A stretch of 64,000 bases of DNA. Source: Crithidia fasciculata. Taxonomy: Eukaryota > Euglenozoa > Kinetoplastea > Trypanosomatida > Trypanosomatidae. Each line of letters begins with the position of its first letter. The first letter of the stretch is position 1. Positions 1 through 9,644 of the stretch are shown piece after piece. Under the pieces are notes generated by a model. It made no database searches. It had not been told where the DNA came from and worked only from the letters and a program-made list of their open reading frames with translations. Made by a program: the position numbers and the translations under genes. Location: NCBI GenBank assembly GCA_000331325.2, contig CM003429.1, positions 589,001 to 653,000 of the forward strand, written 5' to 3'.

Positions 1-496
1 CTACTGCCACGGACTCATCATTGCAGAGAAGCAGCTGTACAAGGACTCGCCGTATTTGGGACGCTTCTACATCGTGACCGATGGCGACACTCATCCGGAA
101 CCGGCTGCCTACTGCATTTTCTGGACGGAGCTCGACAAGGCGGTGGTTGGCATGGGCTTTGGGTCTATCCTGAACAAGGCCCACTATCCGTTCTGGTTTC
201 TCTACATGGCGGCACTGGTTGCGGAGCTGGCCGGATGGGTGATGAAGACCACGTTTAAACTGAATGTCTTCAACGTTTTTGTGCTAACGATGAATCGGTG
301 GTTCCGAATCGATGCGGCGGAGCACGACCTTGAGTTTCAGCCCATTATTCCGTTTGTGGATGGCTGGGCCGACACGATTTTGTGGTTCAAGAAAAACTGG
401 CTGCCGAGATTTAACAAGCTGGATCACTCCTCTATGGCTGGCATCTCGTCGGGGTCGCAGCAGAAGATCGACATCCAAGCTCAAAAAGACAAGTAG
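1..496 (+). CDS. NAD(P)-dependent steroid (3-beta-hydroxysteroid/sterol-4-carboxylate) dehydrogenase-like protein, 3' part
   Basis: The gene is cut by the left window edge. The open frame runs from base 2 to the TAG at 494-496 (164 codons) without a true start. It begins YCHGLIIAEKQL and continues with GRFYIVTDGDTHP, which matches the substrate-side segment of the 3-beta-HSD/NSDHL/ERG26 branch of the extended short-chain dehydrogenase family. The NAD-binding Rossmann part lies outside the window. After it comes a hydrophobic stretch (FWFLYMAALVAELAGWV), then the usual C-terminal module of these ER-bound enzymes, in which an aromatic, basic tail follows a membrane-associated helix. Family members oxidise 3-beta-hydroxy sterols or remove C4 carboxyl groups in ergosterol synthesis. 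The exact substrate here is inference. No catalytic residue is visible in the retained part. Confidence 0.75.
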   Translation, partial: YCHGLIIAEKQLYKDSPYLGRFYIVTDGDTHPEPAAYCIFWTELDKAVVGMGFGSILNKAHYPFWFLYMAALVAELAGWVMKTTFKLNVFNVFVLTMNRWFRIDAAEHDLEFQPIIPFVDGWADTILWFKKNWLPRFNKLDHSSMAGISSGSQQKIDIQAQKDK

Positions 497-1533
497 CTCT
501 TCTACGCCTGTGGTTTTTTTTCCACATATGCGTTTTGCAGGTCTCAACGAGCTGACGCAAGCATTACCTGCGTGGCAGAACTCTGGAAAAAAAAAAATGT
601 CGCTGTTTTTTATTTTATTTCGTGGAGTGCTGTTAAAGAGGATTTTTTTTTTGCCTGCTCAGTAGCGAGGTGTTGTGAACAGATTAGTACGTTCTGCTAC
701 CGATGCAGAAATTTTAAAACTATTGCTTTTCATACACGCATGCTCACAAGAGTAAAAAGTAGAAACGAGCCTCTTTCACATGGGCGGCGTCAAGAAATTT
801 ACTAAGGGTCCTGCAACGCGATGCGCGCTCACGCACACACGCCTACAAAAGACGAACAAAGACAGCAAGAACAACAACAAAAAAGTGCAAGCTGAGGCCA
901 AAGCGGAGAGCGAGCGAGAAGCGCAAGCGGGCTATCGGTCCGATGTAATTCCACAAGGAAATGGAAAAGTGGTCGCGGCTCTTTACGTTACGCTTGGTCA
1001 AACATGTTACACTATTTACACTGTTGAGCTTGTTCAGCTTTAGTGGCAGCAACCAACTCTCATTCGGCGTGCGCTACGGCGGTGCAGTCTCCTTACTCGA
1101 CTGTCGAAATGTTTTTTTTTTTCCCTGATGGCTAAAGATTTCGTGGGGAAGAACGGCAAACCGTTATTTTGCGGTGTTCCTTGCCTTAACTTCATCACGG
1201 CAGAGTCGTATGCCACTCTGCCTTGGCTTGTGGTGCTCGTTGGTGTCAAGGCGCATTTTTCCGAGGTGCCATTCAGCATTCTTTGCGTTTTATCCACTTC
1301 GCTTCCTTGCTTTCTTGCTTCCTTGCTCTTCTTTTGTTTCTTTCTGCTTGTGGCTTTTGCGGGCCATTTATGCTGCGATTTTGATTGATGCTTCTATTAT
1401 CCACAGCAACGTTTGTCGTCCCTGAGGTGCTTTCTGCTGTTTACTCAGGGTGTGAGCCGACTGCTGCACCTCAGCACTTTTTGTCGGTGTTTCAGTCAGA
1501 TCTGAAAAAAGAAAATAGTCGCGCGCTTGCAAG
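497..1533. other. intergenic region, sterol dehydrogenase to oligopeptidase B-like gene
   Basis: No convincing gene. The first half holds T and A homopolymers near 510-600 and 640-655, as expected of a 3' UTR. A long CT-rich tract at about 1287-1365 leads into the splice acceptor of the next gene. Confidence 0.7.
1405..1406 (+). promoter_or_regulatory. candidate spliced-leader acceptor AG for the oligopeptidase B-like gene
   Basis: First AG after the pyrimidine-rich tract at 1287-1365 (context ATCCACAG). No ATG lies between it and the start at 1534, giving a 5' UTR of about 127 nt. Prediction from the general trypanosomatid rule only. Confidence 0.45.
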
Positions 1534-4248
1534 ATGGCGGCGCTGTTTCCGTGGGTCCCGAGGTCCAACCTTGGCTATCGTCTCTCGCGACAGGCTGTAA
1601 ACAAACTGTGTCCCCAGCTGCGCAACTCTTACCCTCTGCCCATGCTCGACGGACCTCTTCCTCCCGAAAAGTTTGAGGCGCAGACGCTTAACGGGGAGTC
1701 ACAAAAGCCGGATCCGTTTCACTACATGGAAGACCTTTTTGATCGTGACACCCTGCAGTACGCCAAAAAGGAGATGCAGCACTTCTCTATGATTGACAGC
1801 AAGTTTGATTTCAAGCACTCGAAGGGGCGGTTGTGGGCCGAGCTAGATGCCAAAGTCGTCGTGAGCAACCGTGAGGGCGGGTATGACAAGGGCGAGGAGC
1901 GAATCGGGGATTACGTGTACTTCACACGCGTGGTCTCTGGCCACGACCCCAACGCGATTGGTTTTTACCGAAAGCGCTTTGGCGAGGTCGACCTTCTTGC
2001 CGAGGAGCTTATCAACCCCGTTTTTTTGCAGCAGCATTTTGGGTACAAAGACTGCTCCGTGGGCGTGTGTCGCGTTTCTGAGGACGGCAAGTACCTGGCA
2101 TACACCCTTTCCGTCGAGGGTGGTGATCGTTTCCTGTGCCACATCCGCAGCATCGACAACGCTAGCTTGTTTCACGTCATTCGCGGCAACAACATTGTCA
2201 GCATCGAGTTCGGGTCTGGCAACCACTTCTTTTACACTGAGTCAAATGAGCTCAACCGGCCACATCGCGTCATGATGCAGGAGATCCGGCCTGGCATCCT
2301 GGAGCCGCCAGTGGAGGTGTACCGTGACGACGACGAGCAGTTTTTCGTTGATGTTAGGAAGACAAAGGACAACAAGTACATCACGGTCACGTCCGACTCA
2401 AAGGTGAAGGGTAACGTGCTCGTCATGCCCGCATCGTACCCTGTTATCCCGACACCGCTCAAGGCTTTCTTTAAGGATGGCAAGCCGGTGGAGATTGCCG
2501 GGAAGACGGGCTGGAACTGGCTGGAGCACTATCGGGGCAGCTTTGTTATGGTAACATCGGATAAGGGTCCAAATTTTAGAGTAGTGTACGTCCGCGACGA
2601 GGTGGCGCTGGCATACGGCACAAGCGCGGAATGGAAAGAGCTCGTGCCGCAGCGCGACGATGTGCAGATTACTGACGTTGACCTCTTTGACGGCCGCATC
2701 GTCCTCTTCGAGTCGCACTTTGCGTTCGAGCGCATTCAGCATATTCGCGTCGTAAAGTGCGATGACGGCCTTGATGCAGCGGCGCGGGCGTCGCGCGACG
2801 ACGATGTAGTGCTGCACTTTCCACCGCTGGCATCTGTGACACCAGGACTGAACAAAAACTTTGGGCAAGAGTCTATGGGCTTCATCTACAGCAGTCTCAT
2901 TCAGCCCCCTCGCGACTGCGTCTTCAACTTCAACTCTAGCATTACGCCGGCGCAAGCAAAGCTGTGCGCACCAGAGGCGCTTTTCACGCAGCGTCAAGCC
3001 GAGCAGTTCACGCCGTGGGACTACATGTGGCCCTACAGCATGTACCGCGATGTCTGTGTCTCGGAGGATGGGACGGAGATTCCCATTACAATTTGCCAGC
3101 GTCGCGACGCGTTCGTGCAGGAGGCTACCGATTTCGAAACTCAACCCAACACCCCCAAGCACTGCCTGATCTACGTTTACGGGTCCTACGGCGAAGTACC
3201 CTCCATGCACTTCCAGCTTGCACCGTACATGTGGATGTTGCGGCGGCGGTGGACAGTTGCGTTTGCACACGTCCGCGGCGGTGGGGAGCTGCCCAACTGG
3301 GCTGACATGGGCAAAGGAGAGAACAAGCTGAAGACCGTTCAGGATTTCGTGGCGTGCTGCGAGCACATGGTTGACGCGGGGTACACCAAGCCGGAGCTCA
3401 TGGTGGCGGCTGGCACCAGCGCTGGCTGTGTCCCCATCGCGGCCGCTATGAACATGCGGGGGTGCAGTCTTTTCGGCAATGCGCTGCTACGCTCGCCGTT
3501 TCTTGACGTGACCAACACGATGGCCGATCCTGATCTGCCGCTCTCACTGGCGGAGCGCGAGGACTGGGGCGACCCGCTCAACAGCAAGAGGGATTTAGAG
3601 CTGCTCAAGCGGTACGATCCGTACCACAACATCAACGACCGCGTCACCTACCCAGGCATGATGATTTCTGCGTGCCTCGATGACGATCGCGTTCCGGCGT
3701 GGAACACGCTCAAGTACGCCGCGAAGCTGCGGCGGCAGCGTGCGCGCAAGGACGTGGACCCGGTAGCGCGGCCGCTGCTTGTACGACTGCGCAAGAGTGG
3801 CGGCCACTACTTCTGGGGAAACATTGACAACATCTGCGAGGAGATTGCATTTCTGTGCTCGCAACTCGATCTTGAGGGACCGGGCAAGGTCCTTAACGAC
3901 ATGGATGTTATGACACACATGCACAACCTCACCGCTACCGGTGCGATGGACCACGACGACCAGCAGAAGGTCTTTCTCAAGTGGGACAACTGGGAGCGGG
4001 AGCGCATCGACTACCACGTCAAGCTGAACTCGTTCAACTGGGAGCCGAACTTTCGAAAGATGAAGGCAGAGAAGGAGCCCTTCTTCTGGGTTCCGACAGA
4101 CTCCGAGCTGGACCAGAAGAAGGTGGACGAGATGTTCCGCGCAAAAGAGCGCGACGCTCGCGAGGGTGGGCGTTTCGGCGCGAAGACTGGAAGCTACGGC
4201 AAGCCAGCGGGCCGCAACCTGTACGAAGAGGGGCAGCGCAGCAAGTAG
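1534..4248 (+). CDS. oligopeptidase B-like serine peptidase (clan SC, family S9A)
   Basis: A 904-residue protein with the prolyl-oligopeptidase architecture: an N-terminal beta-propeller region (about 60-520) and a C-terminal alpha/beta-hydrolase domain (about 520-790). The triad is visible: Ser629 in GTSAGC, Asp717 in LDDDRV, His758 in SGGHYFWG. These enzymes cleave short peptides, usually after basic residues, in the cytosol. The nucleophile elbow differs from the GRSAGG that I know for classical oligopeptidase B. The protein is also longer than the usual 700-730 residues because of about 37 residues before Met37 and a Lys/Glu-rich tail of about 100 residues. It therefore fits the divergent OPB2-type paralogue of trypanosomatids rather than OPB itself. 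The start is the first ATG after the acceptor at 1406. The Arg-containing N-terminus could be a targeting signal, and ATG 1642 is an alternative start. Confidence 0.88.
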   Translation: MAALFPWVPRSNLGYRLSRQAVNKLCPQLRNSYPLPMLDGPLPPEKFEAQTLNGESQKPDPFHYMEDLFDRDTLQYAKKEMQHFSMIDSKFDFKHSKGRLWAELDAKVVVSNREGGYDKGEERIGDYVYFTRVVSGHDPNAIGFYRKRFGEVDLLAEELINPVFLQQHFGYKDCSVGVCRVSEDGKYLAYTLSVEGGDRFLCHIRSIDNASLFHVIRGNNIVSIEFGSGNHFFYTESNELNRPHRVMMQEIRPGILEPPVEVYRDDDEQFFVDVRKTKDNKYITVTSDSKVKGNVLVMPASYPVIPTPLKAFFKDGKPVEIAGKTGWNWLEHYRGSFVMVTSDKGPNFRVVYVRDEVALAYGTSAEWKELVPQRDDVQITDVDLFDGRIVLFESHFAFERIQHIRVVKCDDGLDAAARASRDDDVVLHFPPLASVTPGLNKNFGQESMGFIYSSLIQPPRDCVFNFNSSITPAQAKLCAPEALFTQRQAEQFTPWDYMWPYSMYRDVCVSEDGTEIPITICQRRDAFVQEATDFETQPNTPKHCLIYVYGSYGEVPSMHFQLAPYMWMLRRRWTVAFAHVRGGGELPNWADMGKGENKLKTVQDFVACCEHMVDAGYTKPELMVAAGTSAGCVPIAAAMNMRGCSLFGNALLRSPFLDVTNTMADPDLPLSLAEREDWGDPLNSKRDLELLKRYDPYHNINDRVTYPGMMISACLDDDRVPAWNTLKYAAKLRRQRARKDVDPVARPLLVRLRKSGGHYFWGNIDNICEEIAFLCSQLDLEGPGKVLNDMDVMTHMHNLTATGAMDHDDQQKVFLKWDNWERERIDYHVKLNSFNWEPNFRKMKAEKEPFFWVPTDSELDQKKVDEMFRAKERDAREGGRFGAKTGSYGKPAGRNLYEEGQRSK

Positions 4249-5052
4249 CTGGAAAGGGCCGAAAAAAAAAAAAGAAAGCTGCGCTGGGAGCGCGCGACCT
4301 TTCCCGCCTCACTGTTATAAAGTTGCTGTGCGTCGGCTGCCCTGGCTAGCATGCAGTTCGGATTGGTTTCTCTTCGTTTCTGTTACAGCTTTTGTTTTTT
4401 CTGTCGTCGCGACAATTCCGTGAGTATTGCGGAATTTTGCTCATCACATTAAGGGCCTTTCTCGAAGCTATAGTATGAAGGAGGAATAGCTTTCCGGTGC
4501 TAGGCGTGCTGAAAAGTCACTTTCCACACTTCCATCGTTTCTGTTGCAGCCCTTGAACGGCCCCCTTATTAAAGTGTGCGTGTGTGTGTATTTACGGCGA
4601 GGGCAGACAAAAAGCAACGCTTAATGACACAATCACAAACTGGACTTGCCGCGAGTAAGAACATGCTAAAGCCGCACGCTGCATACCGGTTTCCCGTTCT
4701 TCTCTTCCGATTACCCGCACATCTTCACTCTGGCGTCCCTCTTTCTCTCTTTGTTGCCGCTCGGCGCACGCCTGCCTTGTTGCTGCGCTTTGACACCACT
4801 TGGACGTGCTTCTCTTCCACTGCATTTCATGCATGTCGTGCCGATGTTCGCGGAACATAAGCGCGTACGCACACATTCCTCCCCGCTGAGCGCTGGTCTA
4901 CTAACACGTGCAGTTCCTCGAGACACAAGGCACATCGCCTTCATGAGTGCCACGGTTGTAGTGCTTTCCGTTTTAACCTCAAAGCAATCTGCGACTGTGC
5001 ATTGGGCACATTTCTCTTTTCCTCTTAGATTCTTGTTTTCTTGTTTCTAGAG
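4249..5052. other. intergenic region
   Basis: No gene seen. A 12-A run lies just after the stop (4262-4273). Pyrimidine tracts at 5011-5026 and 5031-5047 precede the next start. Confidence 0.7.
5027..5028 (+). promoter_or_regulatory. candidate spliced-leader acceptor AG for the B-box protein
   Basis: AG in CCTCTTAG after the T/C tract 5011-5026, 24 nt before ATG 5053. A second AG at 5049-5050 is nearly adjacent to the ATG. Either one makes ATG 5053 the first start codon; the in-frame TTG at 5041 is not needed. Confidence 0.45.
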
Positions 5053-8000
5053 ATGGCTTCGTGGTCTGTGCTGGTCACTATCCATAATTTAGTCAACATC
5101 CCCCTTGCCGCTTGCGAAAATGGGCCGCGAACGTTTGCTGTGGAGGCGCACATGCTGCATCGTGCGTCTGCCTACTCCGCCCCTGTAGCGGCCGCCATCT
5201 TCACTACTGACGACGTGGTTTCCACTACGCCGAACCTTTTTGAGGTGCGTCTTGACGAAATCGCAGAGAATACCGCCGGCAACGGGGGCGGACCGAAGGT
5301 TTGGCGCTGCGCGCTGCCGGAGATGGAGGCTGTTGTGATGGTGAAAGAGATTGTCGGAGCGTTCAGAGGCTCGTATCGCCCTCGTGCTCGCGAGGACAAC
5401 GTCACCACTACGGCGGACGGCACCCGCATTGTTGGCAGCTCGGCCCCTATCACCCTAAACGTTAGAGATGCCGTGGAGCTCGAGAAGCTGACGACGCGTG
5501 TTGTAGGGACGGAGATGGGTCAGGTGGGTTTGTCGTTCACCGTAGACCCTGGTGACAAGGAAGGATACCGTCACCGATTAGAGAATTTTTTGCGCGTTCA
5601 CAACCCGCAGGGCCTGCGTCTTGTCCCGAGCGTGGTCGAAGCGGTGTCGGAGCTCGACACTTTTACAAAGCTTTACCGGCGTTACAAAATTCGTGACTAC
5701 GAGGGTCGACTGACTGCTTTCTTCGACGTGTACGGTGGACAGTTCAAGAAGGAAATACCTTCTTTGCTGCGCCAGTGGGAGGGCAGGGAGGAGGAGCTCA
5801 TGCGCAACTTAATCCTCGACAATGGTCCAGAGCTGTCAACCGTGGCGCCGCACCAGCGACTCACCGCATACCTCGCCGCGCACCAGCTGGATCGCAAAGA
5901 TGCCGAGGTGCAAGCAATTGTGGCAGTCCACGCCGATGCGCCAGACACCACCGATCTCTTTGCGAGCCTGGTGGATCGATACGGCCCCGAGCCCGACCCG
6001 CGCACGTACTTGTTTACCGTTCCTCGGTACACTCCCCCCGCTACTCTGTCCGCAGTCGTGAACGGCGCTCCCATGAGCGGCTCCTTGTCCGTTCTATACG
6101 CCCGCTCGCCTCACGAGCCGCACGCTCCATCGACTCCGCCGTCCTCCTCTTCGAAACCAGCACACGGAGTCCGCGATGCGGTGCCACGGCGAAGCCCGCC
6201 AAGCCCCGCGCCTGACCGCCGTCAAATGCTCTCTGTTCCCATGTCTCCAACGCCAAAGGCGGCGGGAGAGGTACCGGTGAAGACGGCCCGCAGCTTGAGC
6301 GAGTCCCCTAGCTTCACGGCGGCGGCGGAGGATAGCAGAGCGGCGGCTGCGGCGCCACAACAACAGAGTAGCCGGCACGCAGCGCACGCCTCCGCGATAA
6401 CGCCAAAAGACCAACTTGTTCTCTCAGACCGAGCCGCCGGTCGTGGCGGGCGAAGTGGTGAGAGTCGGCGCGGCGCCTCGCTGTGGCACAAGATGTGCTC
6501 AATGATGAAGACGCGACGCAGCGAGTCTGCCCCGTGGAGGGAACACCAGCTGTTCTTCATGAACCCGAGCGAGTTCACCGCCGCCGTACGCGCTCTCCAC
6601 GTCTTCAGCGACAGTGGTGCTGGTGGTGACGAGGTACAAGACTTGGTTGACGAGTGGGAGCGGCGCGTAAGCAGCGCATTGAGGGAAGAGCCTCTCTCTC
6701 AAAGCGACGCCTACTACGGCGCTGTGGCGCAGGAGGCAGCTGATTTGACCCACTTACTGCCGCTTCAGATCCAGGTCATCTCCATTACATCCCTTTTTCA
6801 CAAAGAGCATTACAGTGGCTTTTCCACCTATGTGGAGGAGGAGGCGAAAGCGCGAAGGACGGAGCGGCTGGTGGTCGTCGGCGATGCACGCAAACTCGCG
6901 GAAGCTGTGCGTTACGGCATCCACTACTCGACCGGCTCTGCAGCGGTTTCGAAGGCGACACAGCAGCTTTCCAGCGGCAGTGATGGCACGCTTGACTCAG
7001 CACCGCTCGTCTTCTTTCAAAAACCCTTTGCAGCAGGCGGGAATAAAGGGACGTGTGGTGTGCTGATTTGCGACGTAGCAGTGGGCAACAGCTACACCGC
7101 TCCCGCTGCAGTACACACACCTCGCGACCCGACACCCGACTTCCTCGCCACCTACGACAGCTGCTCGTTTGTCGACCCGGCAAAGGGGGCGGCTGTGGCT
7201 GTGTACTCGCGGCAGCAGGTCCTTCCTCGCTTCTTGCTGCACTGCGTCATTGACCCGCACCTACAGCCATGCCCCGCGCACCCTGACAAGGCCATGGAGT
7301 ACTACGTGGTGGACACCCACGCCTTTGTGTGCAGTCGCTGCGTGGTGTTGGGGGCGTACAAAGGGAGAGAGGTGATTCCTCTCGATGAGGCTGCTGTTCT
7401 GGCGCGTGGGGGTTTGGCGGAGATTGAGCAGACAACCAGCGCACTCAAGGAAAGCCTGCTGGCCTACGCGAATCAGCTGCGGAACGAAGAAGGCAGCATG
7501 CCCGGTGCGCCGCGCCGCACTGAGGCGGAGCGGGAGATTGATCGACTGCAGAAGGAGCTGGAAGAGCGTGTCCGACGCATTCGCCGGCAGGTGCAGCTGG
7601 AGGATGAGGCGCAGCTGTCGCGCATCCAGGCCGATCGCAAGGAGGTGGAGTCCACACTGAAGGCAGTGGGGCGATTGGCGTCACGACTAGAGTCTGCCAT
7701 GCACCTGAGCACGCCCATGGAGACCGTCGACGCGCTGCAGCATTTGCAGCAAGAGAACGAAGTCGAGCAGCTTCTGGCGCGTGCGCAGGAGCGCGTGCCG
7801 ACTGCTGCTCTCGAGCGTGTGCTGCCGTTAGACGGTCCACGGAGTTCGTCGAAGGGGGTCCCTTCCGCAGCGCCAGGAGTTGCCGGGCTTAACGAGAGCC
7901 GGCTTCCAACGCAGACGGGAGGGCGGCGAGAGCCCCCAGTGTCGACGGCACCGCCGCCGCTTGACCGCAGCTCAGCTGCGCAGCGTGTGCCCATCCAGCG

Positions 8001-8592
8001 CAACGAGGCAGCGGGCAACGTTGATTTGTATTCGCAGTACCTGGCGCTGGCTGGTGGTACGCCGAGTTCTCCTGCAACCGCGACTCCATCTCTCCTAAAT
8101 GCTTCGGGTCGCGGCAACAGCGAGGCTGTCGCGACACGCCGCCCTCATGCAGCTTCTCCCGCACTCGTTGAGGGCAGCGAAGCCCAAAAGCCGGTGGAGA
8201 GTCCTTTGTCTCCCAAAGAGGCACTCACGACGGGCTGGGGGCTTCTGCGCCGCGGCGACGTGGCGGGAGCACAGCGTGTGTGGACGTCGGTCTGTCGGGA
8301 ACACGGCACGAACGATGTGATGGGCACTAAGGCACACGCATACTTGGCGGAGGCCATCCACAAAAATTACACTGAGGCGGCGCAGTGGTACGCGCGCTCT
8401 CTGCAGCTTGACCCGCAAGACAGGATGACGGCGTACAACTACGGCGTACTGCTGGAGGCCTTGCTCAACAAGCCACACGAGGCACTTCGCATGTACGACA
8501 GGGCCGCCGCGCTAGGGGATGGAGTGGCGGCAGCGCGCGCACGCGAGTTGCGCGCTGCGATGGCAGGCCTCAACGACGCGCCACATCACTAA
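5053..8592 (+). CDS. large protein with degenerate B-box zinc finger, coiled coil and C-terminal TPR-like repeats
   Basis: 1179 residues from the first ATG after the splice acceptor. The N-terminal 300 residues form a conserved-looking globular region that I do not recognise, followed by a Ser/Pro/Ala-rich linker (about 340-470) and another globular part. Residues 740-775 read CPAH...CSRC...GREVIPL, the outline of a B-box: Cys740/His743 and Cys760/Cys763 are kept, while the middle Cys and the later His pair are missing. A charged coiled coil follows at about 820-885 (EIDRLQKELEERVRRIRRQ), then another low-complexity linker. Residues 1055-1170 look like TPR/Sel1 repeats (YTEAAQWYARSLQLDPQD). 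B-box plus coiled coil plus repeats suggests a scaffold or assembly factor. No RING or catalytic domain is visible, so ubiquitin ligase activity cannot be claimed. Confidence 0.82.
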   Translation: MASWSVLVTIHNLVNIPLAACENGPRTFAVEAHMLHRASAYSAPVAAAIFTTDDVVSTTPNLFEVRLDEIAENTAGNGGGPKVWRCALPEMEAVVMVKEIVGAFRGSYRPRAREDNVTTTADGTRIVGSSAPITLNVRDAVELEKLTTRVVGTEMGQVGLSFTVDPGDKEGYRHRLENFLRVHNPQGLRLVPSVVEAVSELDTFTKLYRRYKIRDYEGRLTAFFDVYGGQFKKEIPSLLRQWEGREEELMRNLILDNGPELSTVAPHQRLTAYLAAHQLDRKDAEVQAIVAVHADAPDTTDLFASLVDRYGPEPDPRTYLFTVPRYTPPATLSAVVNGAPMSGSLSVLYARSPHEPHAPSTPPSSSSKPAHGVRDAVPRRSPPSPAPDRRQMLSVPMSPTPKAAGEVPVKTARSLSESPSFTAAAEDSRAAAAAPQQQSSRHAAHASAITPKDQLVLSDRAAGRGGRSGESRRGASLWHKMCSMMKTRRSESAPWREHQLFFMNPSEFTAAVRALHVFSDSGAGGDEVQDLVDEWERRVSSALREEPLSQSDAYYGAVAQEAADLTHLLPLQIQVISITSLFHKEHYSGFSTYVEEEAKARRTERLVVVGDARKLAEAVRYGIHYSTGSAAVSKATQQLSSGSDGTLDSAPLVFFQKPFAAGGNKGTCGVLICDVAVGNSYTAPAAVHTPRDPTPDFLATYDSCSFVDPAKGAAVAVYSRQQVLPRFLLHCVIDPHLQPCPAHPDKAMEYYVVDTHAFVCSRCVVLGAYKGREVIPLDEAAVLARGGLAEIEQTTSALKESLLAYANQLRNEEGSMPGAPRRTEAEREIDRLQKELEERVRRIRRQVQLEDEAQLSRIQADRKEVESTLKAVGRLASRLESAMHLSTPMETVDALQHLQQENEVEQLLARAQERVPTAALERVLPLDGPRSSSKGVPSAAPGVAGLNESRLPTQTGGRREPPVSTAPPPLDRSSAAQRVPIQRNEAAGNVDLYSQYLALAGGTPSSPATATPSLLNASGRGNSEAVATRRPHAASPALVEGSEAQKPVESPLSPKEALTTGWGLLRRGDVAGAQRVWTSVCREHGTNDVMGTKAHAYLAEAIHKNYTEAAQWYARSLQLDPQDRMTAYNYGVLLEALLNKPHEALRMYDRAAALGDGVAAARARELRAAMAGLNDAPHH

Positions 8593-9644
8593 AGTAGCTG
8601 GGACAGTGCGCGTTTATCTTCCTCTGCAACAAACTTTTTTGAGCGTCGCGTGCCGTCACGTGGCGTGGATTGAGCGATGCGAGGCCCTGTGGAAGTGTGT
8701 TGGAATCGTCTTACGCCCCATGACAATATTTACTTTCCCGTTCTCTCTTTTTTTTTTTGTTCAAGTTCCTGTGTGTGTGTACCATTACTACTACTGTTCC
8801 GACTACAATCTGTGTTACTGCTGCCGCTGCAGCACGGCTTTCATCCCGCGTCCATCACAAGACAAGCGTCGCGGAGCTCCCGCATTCAACAGCTGGAAAA
8901 AAGAAACTCACACATACACAAAGACGAGGGGTTGTAACGGAGTGAAGTGCGCAGGGCCGGGATGGACAGAAAAGAGACGTAGCCTCCGTCTTTCTCTCGG
9001 TGCTACGGCAATCAATGCACAGTAAGCTCTAGCTTCGCTTGCCTTTTTCTTCGTTTACAGGGATGCAGGCAGATGTTGCTCTTTTTCTTCGAATCGTGAA
9101 GCGTGCGTTGTCAAAGACCTCGGAAGGAGAAACGAAGCGGATGCAAGGCATCTGCATTCTTTCACCTATTTTGAGCGTTTTTGTTCCCGTCATTTTCCTC
9201 GATGCCACCGTGTGATACTTTTCTCTACTGGTACTTTCAACTTCTCGTTTCCTTCTGTGCCACTTGCCCTCTTTTTCTTGCTATTGTGTATAATTTTCAA
9301 GAAATTGGGCAACCTCTTTCGCGATTAGGGACCTAATTTTGCTGGCTCACAACTGCCTCCCGCTTTGCTTCTCAGTCGTAAACTCGAGAGGCGCGAGGTG
9401 CCGAGAACTTTGCGAGTGCCCTGCACAACAGCAGTATCTTCTTTTTTCTTCTTTGCGCTCACCTACACCGCTCCTGTAGATACTCTCTTTTTTGTAGAAA
9501 ACATACACCTGTTAAATGCTAGATCACTTTTCCCCGTTTTTTTTTTGTTACAACGCCAACAATAGACACCAACAAAAGAAAGCCAAGCATAGCAGCGTGA
9601 TTGTCCGCAGAGCAGCTGCTGGTTGGAGTAAGCTGTAGATCGAA
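8593..9644. other. intergenic region
   Basis: No gene recognised. Contains T-runs (8748-8758, 9537-9546) and CT-rich stretches. The probable acceptor for the next gene is the AG at 9564-9565 after the T-run. No ATG lies between it and 9645. Confidence 0.65.
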
